Origin: Burkholderiales bacterium
Lineage (GTDB): Bacteria; Pseudomonadota; Gammaproteobacteria; Burkholderiales; Burkholderiaceae_C
Direction: 5' to 3'
NCBI GenBank assembly: GCA_028868305.1
Contig: JAGWUS010000037.1
Coordinates: forward strand, 1 to 38,719
Length of the DNA stretch: 38,719 nucleotides
Positions 18,784 to 27,718 of the stretch are shown here, piece after piece (the first letter of the stretch is position 1; the number at the start of each line of letters is the position of its first letter). A program made the translations under genes and the position numbers. The notes below the pieces were generated by a model that was not told the origin of the DNA, searched no databases, and saw only the letters and a program-made list of their open reading frames with translations.

Positions 18784-20598
18784 GTGAAACCATCCACCCA
18801 CCACGTCGCGACCCGGCACGCCGTCAACCACGAGCTTTTCTTGCTCGGCTACAAGAATCTGCCGGTTACCGGTGTTGGCCACAGTCTGCTTTCCATCCTG
18901 ACGGTATGGGCTGCCGCAGGCACTGTCGACAATTCAACACTGGCATGGTGGCTGGGCTATATGCTCACCATTGGGGCGCTCTATGGATTTGAGCACTGGA
19001 ACTTCCGTTCCTATGCGCGGGGCGATATCTCCGGACCTCACGAACTCCAGCGTTGGCGCATGCACCGCCAGACGCTTCAGCTATTCAGCGCTGCCGGATG
19101 GGGTGGCCTCGGGTTTCTGCTGGTGCCAGGGGCCGAGATGCACAACATCGTGATCATGACGGCCTTTACAGGTATGGTGGGCTACTCAGCAGCGAGCAAC
19201 ACCGCCAACGATGTTCGGGGCTTTGCGGTTTCGGCTGTGGCTTCGTCGGGAATTCTGGTATCGCAACTGGCCACAGCATTTGGCAGGGAAGCCACCGCGC
19301 TGAGCATCATGACCATCCTGTATTCAGCGGTTCTGACGGTTGTTGTCAAAAATACCAGTGCTGCCATGCGTGAAACCATTCGTTTGCGCATGAGCAACCA
19401 GGCGTTGGCCGTCGACAATGCACACCAAGCGGCGCTGGCTGAGAAAGCAAACCGGGATAAATCCGAGTTTCTGGCCGCGGCCAGCCACGACCTGCGCCAG
19501 CCCGTGCATGCCCTACTACTGCTCATCGAGGCTTACCGCCAGCGTGACCCGAAAGCCGCCAGCCACCCCCTGGTACGGCAGATCGCTGCAGCCGGTCAGT
19601 CTATCAATGGCCTTTTTAGCGCGCTGATGGAACTATCTCGCCTGGAAAGTGGGACAGAAAAGCCCCGTCCGGTGCCGATCAAACTCCGAGCGGCCATGCA
19701 GACCGCAATCGACAATATTCGGCCGCAAGGAGATCAGAAACAATTGGCCTTGCGGACCTTTGTCAGTGAAGCTCTGGCACACGCAACCATTTACACCGAC
19801 AAGGTCTTGCTGGAGCGCATTCTGGGCAACCTGCTGAGCAATGCCATTCGCTATACGTCCCAAGGTGGGGTTTTGCTGGCGCTACGCAAGTCACATGGCA
19901 GTGACGGCCTATGGCTCGAAGTCTGGGACACCGGGATGGGCATTGCGCAGGTCGATCAAGAACGCATATTTGATCCCTATGTCCAGATTGGCAACCGCGA
20001 GCGTGACCGCAGCAAAGGATTGGGCCTTGGCCTGGCTATCGTACGTCGCGCCACCGAACTGCTGGGGTTGCGTTTGATGCTGTACTCCCGCATGCGACGC
20101 GGCAGCTGCTTTCGCCTGCATATTCCCTCTTCACTGGTGCAGGAAGATGCCCCCGTTTCCATGCCGGCTGCGCTATCGGAATCTATTCGGCTGCCAGGCA
20201 CAATCCTGGCTGGCCGCCGCATTCTGCTCATTGATGACGATCCCATGGTTTTGCAGGCGATGCAGGCACTGCTTGGGGAGTGGCAAATGGACTTGCGCTG
20301 CAATGGTGGCGCTGACGACGCCGTTTTGGTCCAATGCGATCCGGACTGGACGCCAGAGTGCATCGTCAGTGATTTCCGACTCCCAGGTCCGCACAATGGC
20401 ATTGCGTTACTGGATGCGTTGCTGGAGCGATACCCGGACGCCGTAGGTATTCTTCAGACAGGCGAAATGGCAAAAGATGTTTACACGCAGGCCGAAGAGG
20501 CTGGTTATCTGGTGCTTTCCAAACCTGTACCGCCGCAGACACTGTACTCAACGCTTAGCGCCGTTCTAGAGCGCCGATCGGTAGAGCGACTTCCATGA
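18784..20598 (+). CDS. Hybrid sensor histidine kinase
   Basis: A 604-residue inner-membrane sensor. About six membrane helices occupy residues 33-190, with no large periplasmic domain, so it may sense a membrane or intracellular cue. A short coiled linker leads to the HisKA domain with phospho-acceptor His235 in ASHDLRQPVHALLLLIEAYR. The ATPase domain has N-box NLLSNAIRYT, G1 DTGMGI and G2 KGLGLGLAIV. A receiver domain (residues ~478-595) has acidic residues LLIDDDP, phospho-acceptor Asp530 in IVSDFRLPG and Lys580 in LSKPV. This HDLRQP architecture is common in Burkholderiales hybrid kinases paired with a NarL-type regulator. It starts at GTG 18784 and overlaps the response regulator by ATGA. 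Its target is unknown; the divergent surface protein is a candidate. Confidence 0.92.
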   Translation: MKPSTHHVATRHAVNHELFLLGYKNLPVTGVGHSLLSILTVWAAAGTVDNSTLAWWLGYMLTIGALYGFEHWNFRSYARGDISGPHELQRWRMHRQTLQLFSAAGWGGLGFLLVPGAEMHNIVIMTAFTGMVGYSAASNTANDVRGFAVSAVASSGILVSQLATAFGREATALSIMTILYSAVLTVVVKNTSAAMRETIRLRMSNQALAVDNAHQAALAEKANRDKSEFLAAASHDLRQPVHALLLLIEAYRQRDPKAASHPLVRQIAAAGQSINGLFSALMELSRLESGTEKPRPVPIKLRAAMQTAIDNIRPQGDQKQLALRTFVSEALAHATIYTDKVLLERILGNLLSNAIRYTSQGGVLLALRKSHGSDGLWLEVWDTGMGIAQVDQERIFDPYVQIGNRERDRSKGLGLGLAIVRRATELLGLRLMLYSRMRRGSCFRLHIPSSLVQEDAPVSMPAALSESIRLPGTILAGRRILLIDDDPMVLQAMQALLGEWQMDLRCNGGADDAVLVQCDPDWTPECIVSDFRLPGPHNGIALLDALLERYPDAVGILQTGEMAKDVYTQAEEAGYLVLSKPVPPQTLYSTLSAVLERRSVERLP

Positions 20599-21209
20599 AT
20601 ATTCTCATCATCGACGACCACCCTCTGACTTGCCAGGGCCTCGCCGCATTGCTGTCGGCAACCCAGCCTGATGCGAGGGTGCAAAACGCCTACTCTGCAG
20701 AACAGGCACATGCGGCGCTACAGCGATTGCCCACACCCGACTGGGTATTTCTGGATATCAACCTGCCCGAAGATCCAGGACACCGCTTCTTCCATAGCTT
20801 GTGCGCCACGCACTGGATAGACCGTACCGTACTCATTTCTGCCGGCGCCGATCACACCCTGATTCGCACTGCCTTGGCGGCGGGCGCACGAGGTTTTATT
20901 CCCAAAACTGCCGAACCCGATATCGTGTTGCAGGGGTTTCAAACTGTACTTTCGGGTGAGTTCTATCTGCCTCCCGATCTGAGCGATCTTCTGCGAACCC
21001 ACCCGGTTGCCTTGGATGCCCAGCGCAAACTGTCGCCGCGCCTGCAGCAGGTGCAAACCTATTTGTTGCGTGGAGCCTCCAATAAGGTGATTGCGCGAGA
21101 CCTTGAGCTCTCTGCACATACCGTTAAGGAGTATGTCTCGTCCGTTCTGGCATTCCACGGCGTGACCAGCCGACTGGAATTGGTACTCAAGCTCAACGAT
21201 CCCCCGTAG
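20595..21209 (+). CDS. NarL/FixJ-type response regulator
   Basis: A 204-residue DNA-binding regulator and the cognate partner of the preceding kinase. The receiver domain (1-120) has LIIDDHP, phospho-acceptor Asp54 in VFLDINLPED, and Lys104 in GFIPKTAEP. The C-terminal LuxR-type helix-turn-helix (about 146-200) reads LSPRLQQVQTYLLRGASNKV, then ARDLELSAHTVKEYVSSVL. The conserved Glu of the usual LTxRE motif is replaced. ATGA overlap with the kinase stop implies translational coupling and a fixed stoichiometry. The kinase's own receiver domain suggests a branched or regulated phosphotransfer. Confidence 0.93.
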   Translation: MNILIIDDHPLTCQGLAALLSATQPDARVQNAYSAEQAHAALQRLPTPDWVFLDINLPEDPGHRFFHSLCATHWIDRTVLISAGADHTLIRTALAAGARGFIPKTAEPDIVLQGFQTVLSGEFYLPPDLSDLLRTHPVALDAQRKLSPRLQQVQTYLLRGASNKVIARDLELSAHTVKEYVSSVLAFHGVTSRLELVLKLNDPP

Positions 21210-21270
21210 GTATTTATTCCTCCGGCCAGCCCCATGGAGAGACCGATCAGATTAAGGGCGCGGTAGCGTG

Positions 21271-21489
21271 CTAACGGGCATCCAACATCGTGGTCACGCT
21301 GGTGGCCGTGGCCGAACACCGCCCGCACTGAGCGACGGCATGGGCTTCTTTGGAATCAGCATTCAGGCGCGTGGAAGGCGGCACGGCGCGGCCGACCAGC
21401 TTGGCGGGGGAGACCCGCTGGGCGCGACCCGACACCGGGATGGCAATAACAGCGATAAGAGCAATAAACAAAACAGTGGGTTTGTGCAT
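21271..21489 (-). CDS. Small predicted exported protein with CxxC motif
   Basis: A 72-residue ORF of unknown function. It starts MHKPTVLFIALIAVIAIPVS with a good Sec signal peptide (possible cleavage after SGRA), and its mature part is about 48 residues with AQCGRCSAT near the C-terminus. GGAAA at ~8 bases precedes the ATG at 21489. An 87-residue version from further upstream would spoil the signal peptide. The Cys pair suggests a disulfide, metal or heme site, but there is only one CxxC and no CxxCH. It converges on the response regulator. Support rests only on the signal peptide and ribosome site. Confidence 0.5.
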   Translation of the reverse strand: MHKPTVLFIALIAVIAIPVSGRAQRVSPAKLVGRAVPPSTRLNADSKEAHAVAQCGRCSATATSVTTMLDAR

Positions 21490-21964
21490 GGCAGGTTTTC
21501 CGTTCCGAAAAACGCCAGTATTTCCAGCCCGCATGACACGCCTGTGAAAAGCGTGTTTCCAGATTATTCATAGCCCCGAACAATGGTTTGTTTTTTGATT
21601 GCGTCCATGCTGATAACAGACCCCTACCAGCAAACAACGCTTCTATTTTGATAGCTGCCTGTCCACACCGTACATGGGCTAAAACCTGATTTGACCCTGA
21701 GTCTTTGAAAGTAGCGCCATGAAAATCTCTCTGTGCATTGTGTACGGCTTCACCTACACGTGCGCGCGTTCCACAAGCAGGACGCCGGGCACACGGCGCA
21801 TGGAGATGGCCAGAACCACATTGGCTTGAACTAGGTCATAACTGCTATGCATGAAACTGCGGCTTTCCACACTGCCGCAATCCTGGGACGAGGTCTACAA
21901 TCCAGCACCCAAACAATAGTAGGGCGGATGCACCGTTGCACTAGCCCTCGCCTGAGGATGCACC
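21490..21964. other. 475-base region without a confident gene
   Basis: Holds one intergenic copy of the ~55-bp repeat (21639-21692) and the leader of maeB. A 36-codon open frame from ATG 21719 (MKISLCIVYGFTY...) has no recognisable homology and no good ribosome site. No terminator with a T tract and no clear promoter are visible, although maeB must have one here. Confidence 0.6.
21639..21692 (+). repeat. Interspersed ~55-bp repeat, intergenic copy
   Basis: GCTTCTATTTTGATAGCTGC followed by CTGTCCACACC, ATGGGCTAAAACCTGATTT. It has the same head, spacing and A/T-rich end as the other copies, and is closest to the chrA copy (shared ATAGCTGCC, GGGCT and GATTT at identical distances). Confidence 0.8.
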
Positions 21965-24313
21965 ATGCAAAATCTGCCCAATTTCACCCCCGTCTCCAAC
22001 TCCGTGGAAAAAAAGGAACAGCTGCGCCAGGCTGCCCTGGAGTACCACGAGTTCCCCACCCCCGGAAAAATTGCGGTTGCAGCCACCAAGCAGCTGATTA
22101 ACCAGCACGACCTGGCGCTGGCCTACTCCCCCGGCGTGGCGGCCCCTTGCGAAGAAATCGTCAAAGACCCGAACAACGCCTTCAAATACACCAGCCGCGG
22201 CAACCTGGTTGCCGTCATCACCAATGGCACCGCAGTGCTGGGCCTGGGCGATATCGGCCCGCTGGCTGCCAAACCGGTGATGGAAGGCAAGGGCGTGCTG
22301 TTCAAGAAGTTCGCAGGCATCGATGTGTTTGACATCGAGATCAACGAGAAACACGACCTGGACAAACTCGTCGACATCATCGCTTCGCTGGAACCGACCT
22401 TTGGCGGCATAAACCTCGAAGACATCAAGGCGCCTGACTGCTTTTACGTGGAACGCAAGCTTCGCGAGCGCATGAAGATTCCAGTCTTTCACGACGACCA
22501 GCACGGCACAGCCATCGTGGTCGGCGCAGCGATCCTGAATGGCCTCAAGGTGGTGGGCAAGGATCCCAAGAAAATCAAGCTGGTGACCTCCGGCGCGGGT
22601 GCTGCCGCACTTGCTTGCCTGGGCCTCCTGGTCAAGCTGGGTATTCCCCGCGAAAACATCTATGTGACCGACCTGGCCGGCGTGGTGTATGCGGGCCGCA
22701 CCGAGCTGATGGACGAAGACAAGATCCAGTTCGCACAAAAGACCGATGCACGCACCCTGCGGGATGTGATCAAGGACGCGGACGTGTTCCTGGGCCTGTC
22801 GGCTGGCGGTGTACTCAAGGCCGACATGGTGACCACCATGGCCGCCAAGCCACTGATTTTTGCGCTGGCCAATCCCACGCCCGAAATTCTGCCGGAGGAA
22901 GTCAAGGCGGTGCGCGATGACGCCATTATGGCCACCGGCCGCACCGACTATCCCAACCAGGTCAACAACGTCCTGTGCTTCCCCTACATCTTCCGCGGCG
23001 CGCTGGATGCCGGTGCCTCCACCATCACGCTGGAGATGGAAATCGCCGCAGTGCACGCCATTGCCGAACTGGCCCAAGCCGAGCAGAGCGAAGTAGTTGC
23101 CGCGGCCTACGTGGGTCAGGAGCTGGCCTTTGGCCCCGAGTACCTCATCCCCAAGCCGTTTGATCCGCGCCTGATGATGAAGATTGCCCCCGCAGTCGCC
23201 AAAGCGGCCGCGGACAGCGGCGTGGCCCTGCGCCCGATTGCCGACATGGATGCCTACCGCGAGAAATTGCAAAGCTTTGTCTATGCCTCGGGCACCATGA
23301 TGAAGCCGATATTCACGGCGGCCAAGAAGGCCCTGAAAAAGCGCGTGGCCTACGCCGAGGGCGAAGACGAACGCGTGCTGCGCGCCGCACAGATCGTGGT
23401 GGACGAACACCTGGCCTTCCCCACGCTAATTGGCCGCCCCAAGGTGATCGCCGAGCGCATCGAGAAGTTCGGTCTGCGCTTGCAGGAAGGCAAGCACTAC
23501 CACGTGGTCAACGTGGAGCAGGACGAGCGCTACCGCGACTTCTGGCAAACCTACCACCAGATGACAGCACGCAAGGGTGTCACCATCCCCATGGCCAAGA
23601 TCGAGATGCGCAGGCGCCTCTCGCTGATTGGTGCCATGCTGCTGCAAAAGGGGTATGTGGACGGCATGATCTGCGGCACCTGGGGCAACACGGCATTGCA
23701 CCTGCAATACATCGACCAGGTCATTGGAAAACGGCCCGGTGGGAGCCCCAGCACCCCGCAGGATGTGCACATTTACGCGGCCATGAATGGCCTGATGCTG
23801 CCTGGCCGGCAGGTCTTCCTGGTCGACACCCACGTCAACTACGACCCCACCGCCGAAGAGCTCTGCGAGATCACGGTGATGGCTGCTGAAGAAATGATGC
23901 GCTTTGGCTTCAAACCCAAAGCGGCGCTGCTGAGCCACTCCAACTTTGGTAGCAGCGACACCCCCAGCGCCCTGAAGATGCGCCGCACGCTGGAACTGTT
24001 GCGCGAACAGGCCCCCTGGCTGGAGGCTGACGGCGAAATGCATGGTGACGTTGCGCTCGACGGCGCTGCCCGCAAGGCAGTGATGCCCGACAGCACCCTG
24101 CATGGCGATGCCAATCTGCTGGTTCTGCCCAACATTGATGCGGCCAATATTGCCTACAACCTGCTCAAGACGGCAGCCGGCGGCAATATTGCGATTGGGC
24201 CCGTGCTGCTGGGTGCGGCCAAACCGGTGCATGTCCTCACGGCCAGTACGACCGTGCGCCGGATTGTGAATATGACAGCTTTGACTGTGGCAGATGCGAA
24301 CGCCAGCCGGTAA
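21965..24313 (+). CDS. maeB: NADP-dependent malic enzyme with phosphotransacetylase-like domain
   Basis: Oxidatively decarboxylates malate to pyruvate and supplies NADPH, for example for lipid or polyhydroxyalkanoate synthesis. The 782-residue protein has the malic-enzyme core (about 1-430): [27 protein letters not shown] and [13 protein letters not shown] with metal-binding Asp residues, and the Rossmann segment [17 protein letters not shown]-terminal phosphotransacetylase-like domain (about 440-780) follows, as in all long MaeB proteins; there it is regulatory and usually lacks PTA activity. The ATG at 21965 is preceded by GAGGA at ~7 bases. It stands alone, with a strong terminator 48 bases after the stop. 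Confidence 0.96.
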   Translation: MQNLPNFTPVSNSVEKKEQLRQAALEYHEFPTPGKIAVAATKQLINQHDLALAYSPGVAAPCEEIVKDPNNAFKYTSRGNLVAVITNGTAVLGLGDIGPLAAKPVMEGKGVLFKKFAGIDVFDIEINEKHDLDKLVDIIASLEPTFGGINLEDIKAPDCFYVERKLRERMKIPVFHDDQHGTAIVVGAAILNGLKVVGKDPKKIKLVTSGAGAAALACLGLLVKLGIPRENIYVTDLAGVVYAGRTELMDEDKIQFAQKTDARTLRDVIKDADVFLGLSAGGVLKADMVTTMAAKPLIFALANPTPEILPEEVKAVRDDAIMATGRTDYPNQVNNVLCFPYIFRGALDAGASTITLEMEIAAVHAIAELAQAEQSEVVAAAYVGQELAFGPEYLIPKPFDPRLMMKIAPAVAKAAADSGVALRPIADMDAYREKLQSFVYASGTMMKPIFTAAKKALKKRVAYAEGEDERVLRAAQIVVDEHLAFPTLIGRPKVIAERIEKFGLRLQEGKHYHVVNVEQDERYRDFWQTYHQMTARKGVTIPMAKIEMRRRLSLIGAMLLQKGYVDGMICGTWGNTALHLQYIDQVIGKRPGGSPSTPQDVHIYAAMNGLMLPGRQVFLVDTHVNYDPTAEELCEITVMAAEEMMRFGFKPKAALLSHSNFGSSDTPSALKMRRTLELLREQAPWLEADGEMHGDVALDGAARKAVMPDSTLHGDANLLVLPNIDAANIAYNLLKTAAGGNIAIGPVLLGAAKPVHVLTASTTVRRIVNMTALTVADANASR

Positions 24314-24361
24314 AATCAAAACAATAAGTTAGCGCATACATACTGCATTTATTTACGCATT

Positions 24362-24398
24362 GGCCTTGCTTAAATCTTGGGCAAGGCCTTGCTTTTTT
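24362..24398 (+). terminator. Rho-independent terminator of maeB
   Basis: GGCCTTGC and GCAAGGCC form a perfect 8-bp stem with an 11-base loop. A short TTGC spacer and six T follow. It lies 48 bases after the maeB stop and before the ribonuclease gene. Confidence 0.85.
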
Positions 24399-24467
24399 GG
24401 CCAGGATACGCGACACTACAAACCTTGATTTTTCGGGTTTACCCGTAGTAGCGTGAGAGAATTTGCA

Positions 24468-24857
24468 GTGCACCAGAGCGTGGTTAAGTTAGCGCTCACT
24501 GGCTTGGTTGTTATAACTTCGCTGGCGTGGAGTGGCGTCATGGCCAAAGAGATGGTGCAACCATCGGTCAACGCCTCCGTCAGTGTCGAACAGCTTCCAC
24601 CTCAAGGCCGTGCAACCTACCAGCGCATCCAGCAAGGCGGCCCTTTTCCTTACGAGAAGGACGGCATTGTTTTCGGTAACCGGGAGCGTTTACTCCCGCT
24701 CGAAAAGCGTGGCTACTACCGTGAATACACCGTCAAGACCCCAGGTTCGCGGGACCGGGGAGAGCGGCGAATCGTGTGCGGAGGGCCTGCCACAACGCCA
24801 GATGCCTGTTACTACACGGCCGATCACTATGCGAGTTTTCGCAAGATCGTGCCCTGA
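24468..24857 (+). CDS. Secreted guanyl-specific ribonuclease (N1/T1, RNase Sa type)
   Basis: Small exported endoribonuclease, expected to cut RNA after G. The 129-residue precursor has a Sec signal peptide (VVKLALTGLVVITSLAWSGV, cleavage near VMA). The mature part follows the RNase Sa/barnase pattern closely: LPPQGRATYQRIQQGGPFPY, DGIVFGNRERLLP, and the catalytic Glu86 in YYREYTVKTPGS. Catalytic Arg97 lies in RDRGERRIV and His120 in TADHYASF. Cys104 and Cys114 may form a disulfide. GTG 24468 is preceded by GAGAG; GTG 24453 in frame is an alternative. The barstar-like inhibitor follows after 34 bases, in the same direction. Family assignment is strong; target (nutrient RNA scavenging or competition) is inference. 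Confidence 0.9.
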   Translation: MHQSVVKLALTGLVVITSLAWSGVMAKEMVQPSVNASVSVEQLPPQGRATYQRIQQGGPFPYEKDGIVFGNRERLLPLEKRGYYREYTVKTPGSRDRGERRIVCGGPATTPDACYYTADHYASFRKIVP

Positions 24858-24891
24858 ATCGAGTTTTGTACTTTAAGAAAGTGAATCGGGG

Positions 24892-25293
24892 ATGGATACG
24901 CCACTTCGAACCGTCAGAAACAATATCGTTCAATCGATACGCGCCTTCCGGGTGCAGGACCTGCAGGAGGCTGCCCAAGGTTTGGGGCACCACTTCCTGT
25001 ACGCCAATCTGGCCAATGCCCAGTCCAAACAGGACGTGCTGGACCTGATCGGACAGCAATTCATGCTCAATACCCAGGGCGGCAAGAACTTTGATGCCCT
25101 GTACGACAGCATGACCGACCCGGTGCACAAGTCGGGCCCACAGCCAGGCTTCATCGTGGTGCTGGAGCATATTCCTGCCAACGTGAAGTTCGATAAGGAA
25201 GCGCGCGAGCAACTGCTCGACATCTTCCGCGATACCGCCGACTACTGGGGAGACCGGAAGATACCGTTCAGGTGCTTCTATTCTTTTCTGTAG
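24892..25293 (+). CDS. Barstar-family ribonuclease inhibitor
   Basis: Cytoplasmic inhibitor expected to block the active site of the adjacent secreted ribonuclease and protect the producer before export. The 133-residue protein has no signal peptide. The barstar core is GGKNFDALYDSMTD (residues 63-76), aligning with the enzyme-contacting helix of barstar: Asp68 and Asp72 correspond to the key Asp35 and Asp39. The strand GFIVVLEHIP and helix FDKEAREQLLDIFRDTADYW complete the fold. It is longer than Bacillus barstar (~90 residues), with an N-terminal extension of ~30 residues. It lies 34 bases after the nuclease and is presumably co-expressed. A perfect hairpin starts at its stop codon. Confidence 0.9.
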   Translation: MDTPLRTVRNNIVQSIRAFRVQDLQEAAQGLGHHFLYANLANAQSKQDVLDLIGQQFMLNTQGGKNFDALYDSMTDPVHKSGPQPGFIVVLEHIPANVKFDKEAREQLLDIFRDTADYWGDRKIPFRCFYSFL

Positions 25294-25327
25294 CCCGTTC
25301 TGCATCCACCAGCCAAGCAGAACGGGC
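25293..25327. repeat. Perfect 11-bp inverted repeat at the barstar stop codon
   Basis: GCCCGTTCTGC and GCAGAACGGGC are perfect complements around a 13-base loop, starting at the last base of the barstar stop. No T tract follows, so it could be an mRNA-stabilising hairpin or a factor-dependent stop. A canonical terminator lies ~190 bases further on. Confidence 0.6.
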
Positions 25328-25511
25328 GAACGAGGCAAACAGCGAAACTGCACACGCCGAGTGCGTTGCAGGCATCGATCTGGTTACGGAGACGGGCGAA
25401 AAAATGCCTACCGACAAACTGTTGGACGTATCGCCACTGGCGCTGCGCATGAGCAGTCCCTTTAACGCAGGGTACTGGCTGGCAGCGGCCTGAAGCTACT
25501 GCACTCTCAAT

Positions 25512-25546
25512 AAAAAAAAGCCCGTCAGCAAGACGGGCTTTTTTTT
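25512..25546. terminator. Bidirectional Rho-independent terminator
   Basis: Eight A, GCCCGTC, loop AGCAA, GACGGGC and eight T give a perfect stem of up to 15 bp with T tracts on both strands. It lies between the convergent barstar and rsmA genes and should end both transcripts. Confidence 0.95.
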
Positions 25547-25553
25547 GGGTTAT

Positions 25554-26387
25554 TCAATTTGAATTTGACGCTGCTGTGGGCTTGATGTCCTGCAGGCTCT
25601 GCGCCAAACCCACATATTGCGCAACCGGCACCTCTTCTGCGCGCCGCTGCAAGTCAAACTCACCACCAAAATGCTTGGCCTCCAGCCACTTGCCCAGGGA
25701 ATGGCGCAACAGCTTGCGGCGCTGGCTGAAGGCCACCTGGACCAACTCCCCCAGCAAGGCCGAATTGACAGCGGGGGGCTCGGCCAGGGGCAGCATGCGT
25801 ACCACCGCACTGTCCACCCGCGGCGGCGGATCAAAACTCTCGGGCGGCACAAACAGCACGTTTTCCATGGCATAGCGCCACTGCAGCATCACGCTCAGGC
25901 GGCTGTAATCCGAGGTGGCAGGCCTGGCCACCATACGGTCCACCACTTCCTTTTGCAGCATAAAGTGCTGGTCTTCAATCACGTCCACGTACTGCAGCAG
26001 GTGAAACAGGATTGGAGTCGAAATGTTGTAAGGAAGATTACCCACCACGCGAAGCTTGCCAACGCCCGGAACCAGTGGCTGATTTGCTATGTTTTCAATA
26101 GCTGGCGGTGCGCTCTGGATAAGGGCAAAGTTCACTTTCAGCACATCCGACTCGATGACCGTAAGTTGCCCATGCGCGCGCAGGCGCTGGGCTAGGTCGC
26201 GATCAAGCTCAATCACCGTGAGGTGCCCCAGGCGCTCGACCAGCGGTTGTGTCAATGCCGCCAGACCCGGTCCGATTTCGATCATGCGCTGGCCAGGCCT
26301 GGGCGCTATTTCGCGCACGATGGCATCAATGATGCCGCCATCGGAAAGGAAGTGCTGCCCAAATCGCTTGCGGGCGATATGTTTCAT
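25554..26387 (-). CDS. rsmA: 16S rRNA (adenine1518/1519-N6)-dimethyltransferase
   Basis: KsgA/RsmA dimethylates two adjacent adenines in the 3' helix of 16S rRNA late in 30S assembly. The 277-residue protein has the N-terminal [11 protein letters not shown] motif [12 protein letters not shown], acidic VIELDRDLA, and catalytic motif IV NLPYNIS. ATG 26387 gives the standard N-terminus [16 protein letters not shown]; a longer open frame overlaps surA and is rejected. Residues ~83-102, just before [10 protein letters not shown], are encoded by an interspersed repeat and make this loop ~14 residues longer than in E. coli. It is the third gene after lptD and surA (16-base gap), as in many proteobacteria but without pdxA between them. 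Confidence 0.95.
   Translation of the reverse strand: MKHIARKRFGQHFLSDGGIIDAIVREIAPRPGQRMIEIGPGLAALTQPLVERLGHLTVIELDRDLAQRLRAHGQLTVIESDVLKVNFALIQSAPPAIENIANQPLVPGVGKLRVVGNLPYNISTPILFHLLQYVDVIEDQHFMLQKEVVDRMVARPATSDYSRLSVMLQWRYAMENVLFVPPESFDPPPRVDSAVVRMLPLAEPPAVNSALLGELVQVAFSQRRKLLRHSLGKWLEAKHFGGEFDLQRRAEEVPVAQYVGLAQSLQDIKPTAASNSN
26086..26138 (+). repeat. Interspersed ~55-bp repeat, copy inside rsmA
   Basis: GCTATGTTTTCAATAGCTGG, then CGGTGC, GGATAAGGGC and an A/T-rich end, on the strand opposite to rsmA. Head, spacing and GGGC element match the other copies, although it is the most diverged. The rsmA frame passes through it without a stop. Confidence 0.65.
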
Positions 26388-26403
26388 GGCGTGGCGGTCA
26401 CGG

Positions 26404-27711
26404 TCACTGGGGGGCGTCGCGCATTTCGACGTAAGCACGCTCACGCACATCCCGGGCCCACAGTGCATAGGCTTCGGCATAGCGTGCTGCCCGCAGTTTG
26501 CTACTCGCCAGCTGGCGCATCTGCTGCTGCGACAAATCGACGCGGCGACGTTCTACCAGCTGGATCAGGTGCACTCCGAAACGCGACACTATAGGGTTGC
26601 TGATTTCGCCCTCACTCAGCCGGTTCATCACTTCTTCAAACTCGGGCACAAAAGAGCCCGGCATCACCCAGCCCAGATCACCGCCGTCCGCTGCGCTGCC
26701 ATCCTGAGAAAACTCACGTGCCAGGCTCTGAAAATCCGCCTTGCCAGCCTGAATGCGCTGCTTGTAGTCTGCCAGTCGTGCCACCGCTTGCGCCTGGGTC
26801 AGTTGGGGGCTGGTACGCAGCAGAATGTGGCGTGCATGACTTTGCACCACCGTTTGCACCAAGACCGACGGGGCGCGCCGCTCCAGCACTTTCAGAATAT
26901 GAAAGCCCGCGCCCGTTCGCACGATTTCGGACACGCCACCCACCTCTACGGCTTGTGTAGCAAGCACGAATGCAGGTGGATAGCGGTCGGCTCGCCGCAA
27001 TCCGATCTGACCACCATTGCTGCGATCAGCGGCCGACAGCTCCTGCACCAGGCGGTTGAAATCCTCGCCGGCACGAATCCGGCCCAGCACTTTTTTGGCC
27101 TGCTGGTACAGCACGGCCGCCTGCTCGGCCGTGGCTTTTTCCGGTACTGCGATCAGCAGCTGGGCCAAATTGATTTCACGGGAAAAGGGATCGGTATTGC
27201 CGGTCAACTGCTCCTGCAGGTAACGGTCGATGTCCTGATCAGAAATGCGGATACGCGATTCCACTTCACGCTCATGAAGCCTGCTGATCAGCACCTGGTC
27301 GCGCAATTGCGAACGAAATGTGGCCAGGTCAGTTCCATCCTTGGCCAGTCGGCGTCGCAACTCGGCGACATCCATCTGGCTCTGGTTGGCCAGCATCAGT
27401 TCGGCCTGGTCCACCGCGGCATCGTCAACGCGTATGCCGAGTTCGCGGGCCAGTTGCAACTGCGCACGCTCATTGATCATGCCCTCCAGCACTTCTCGCT
27501 GCAATTCGTCGGCAGCAGGCAGTTTCCGACCTTGCTGCGCCATTTGAGCGGTGACACGCTGCACCTGTGCACGCACTTCACTATTGGTAATGGGTTCGGA
27601 GTTCACCACCGCCACGATGAAATCTGCCTGACGGGCTGCCTGTGCCTGCACCAGCGTACCACCGAAGCCACCCATACAAGCCAGGGCCAGAGCCCACACG
27701 CGAAAATTCAT
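26404..27711 (-). CDS. surA: Periplasmic chaperone and peptidyl-prolyl isomerase SurA
   Basis: Escorts unfolded outer-membrane proteins, including LptD, across the periplasm to the BAM complex. The 435-residue precursor starts at ATG 27711 with signal peptide [18 protein letters not shown] and cleavage near VQAQA. The N-terminal chaperone domain includes [17 protein letters not shown]. Two parvulin domains follow, at about 170-275 ([19 protein letters not shown]) and 285-385 ([18 protein letters not shown]), before a C-terminal helix region. An in-frame ATG further upstream would overlap lptD and bury the signal. It lies 7 bases after lptD, so the two are co-transcribed. This gives both the client and its chaperone from one message. 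Confidence 0.95.
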   Translation of the reverse strand: MNFRVWALALACMGGFGGTLVQAQAARQADFIVAVVNSEPITNSEVRAQVQRVTAQMAQQGRKLPAADELQREVLEGMINERAQLQLARELGIRVDDAAVDQAELMLANQSQMDVAELRRRLAKDGTDLATFRSQLRDQVLISRLHEREVESRIRISDQDIDRYLQEQLTGNTDPFSREINLAQLLIAVPEKATAEQAAVLYQQAKKVLGRIRAGEDFNRLVQELSAADRSNGGQIGLRRADRYPPAFVLATQAVEVGGVSEIVRTGAGFHILKVLERRAPSVLVQTVVQSHARHILLRTSPQLTQAQAVARLADYKQRIQAGKADFQSLAREFSQDGSAADGGDLGWVMPGSFVPEFEEVMNRLSEGEISNPIVSRFGVHLIQLVERRRVDLSQQQMRQLASSKLRAARYAEAYALWARDVRERAYVEMRDAPQ

Positions 27712-27718
27712 AATCTGT

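Noticed and set aside
21719..21829. A 36-codon open frame upstream of maeB
   Set aside because: No ribosome site, no similarity I can recognise, and Arg/Thr-rich composition; treated as noncoding.
21941..23410. A 489-codon open frame on the minus strand
   Set aside because: Antisense to maeB, His/Asp-rich without domain signatures.
25272..25493. A 73-codon open frame after barstar
   Set aside because: Starts inside the barstar gene, covers the hairpin region, and shows no signal peptide, domain or ribosome site.
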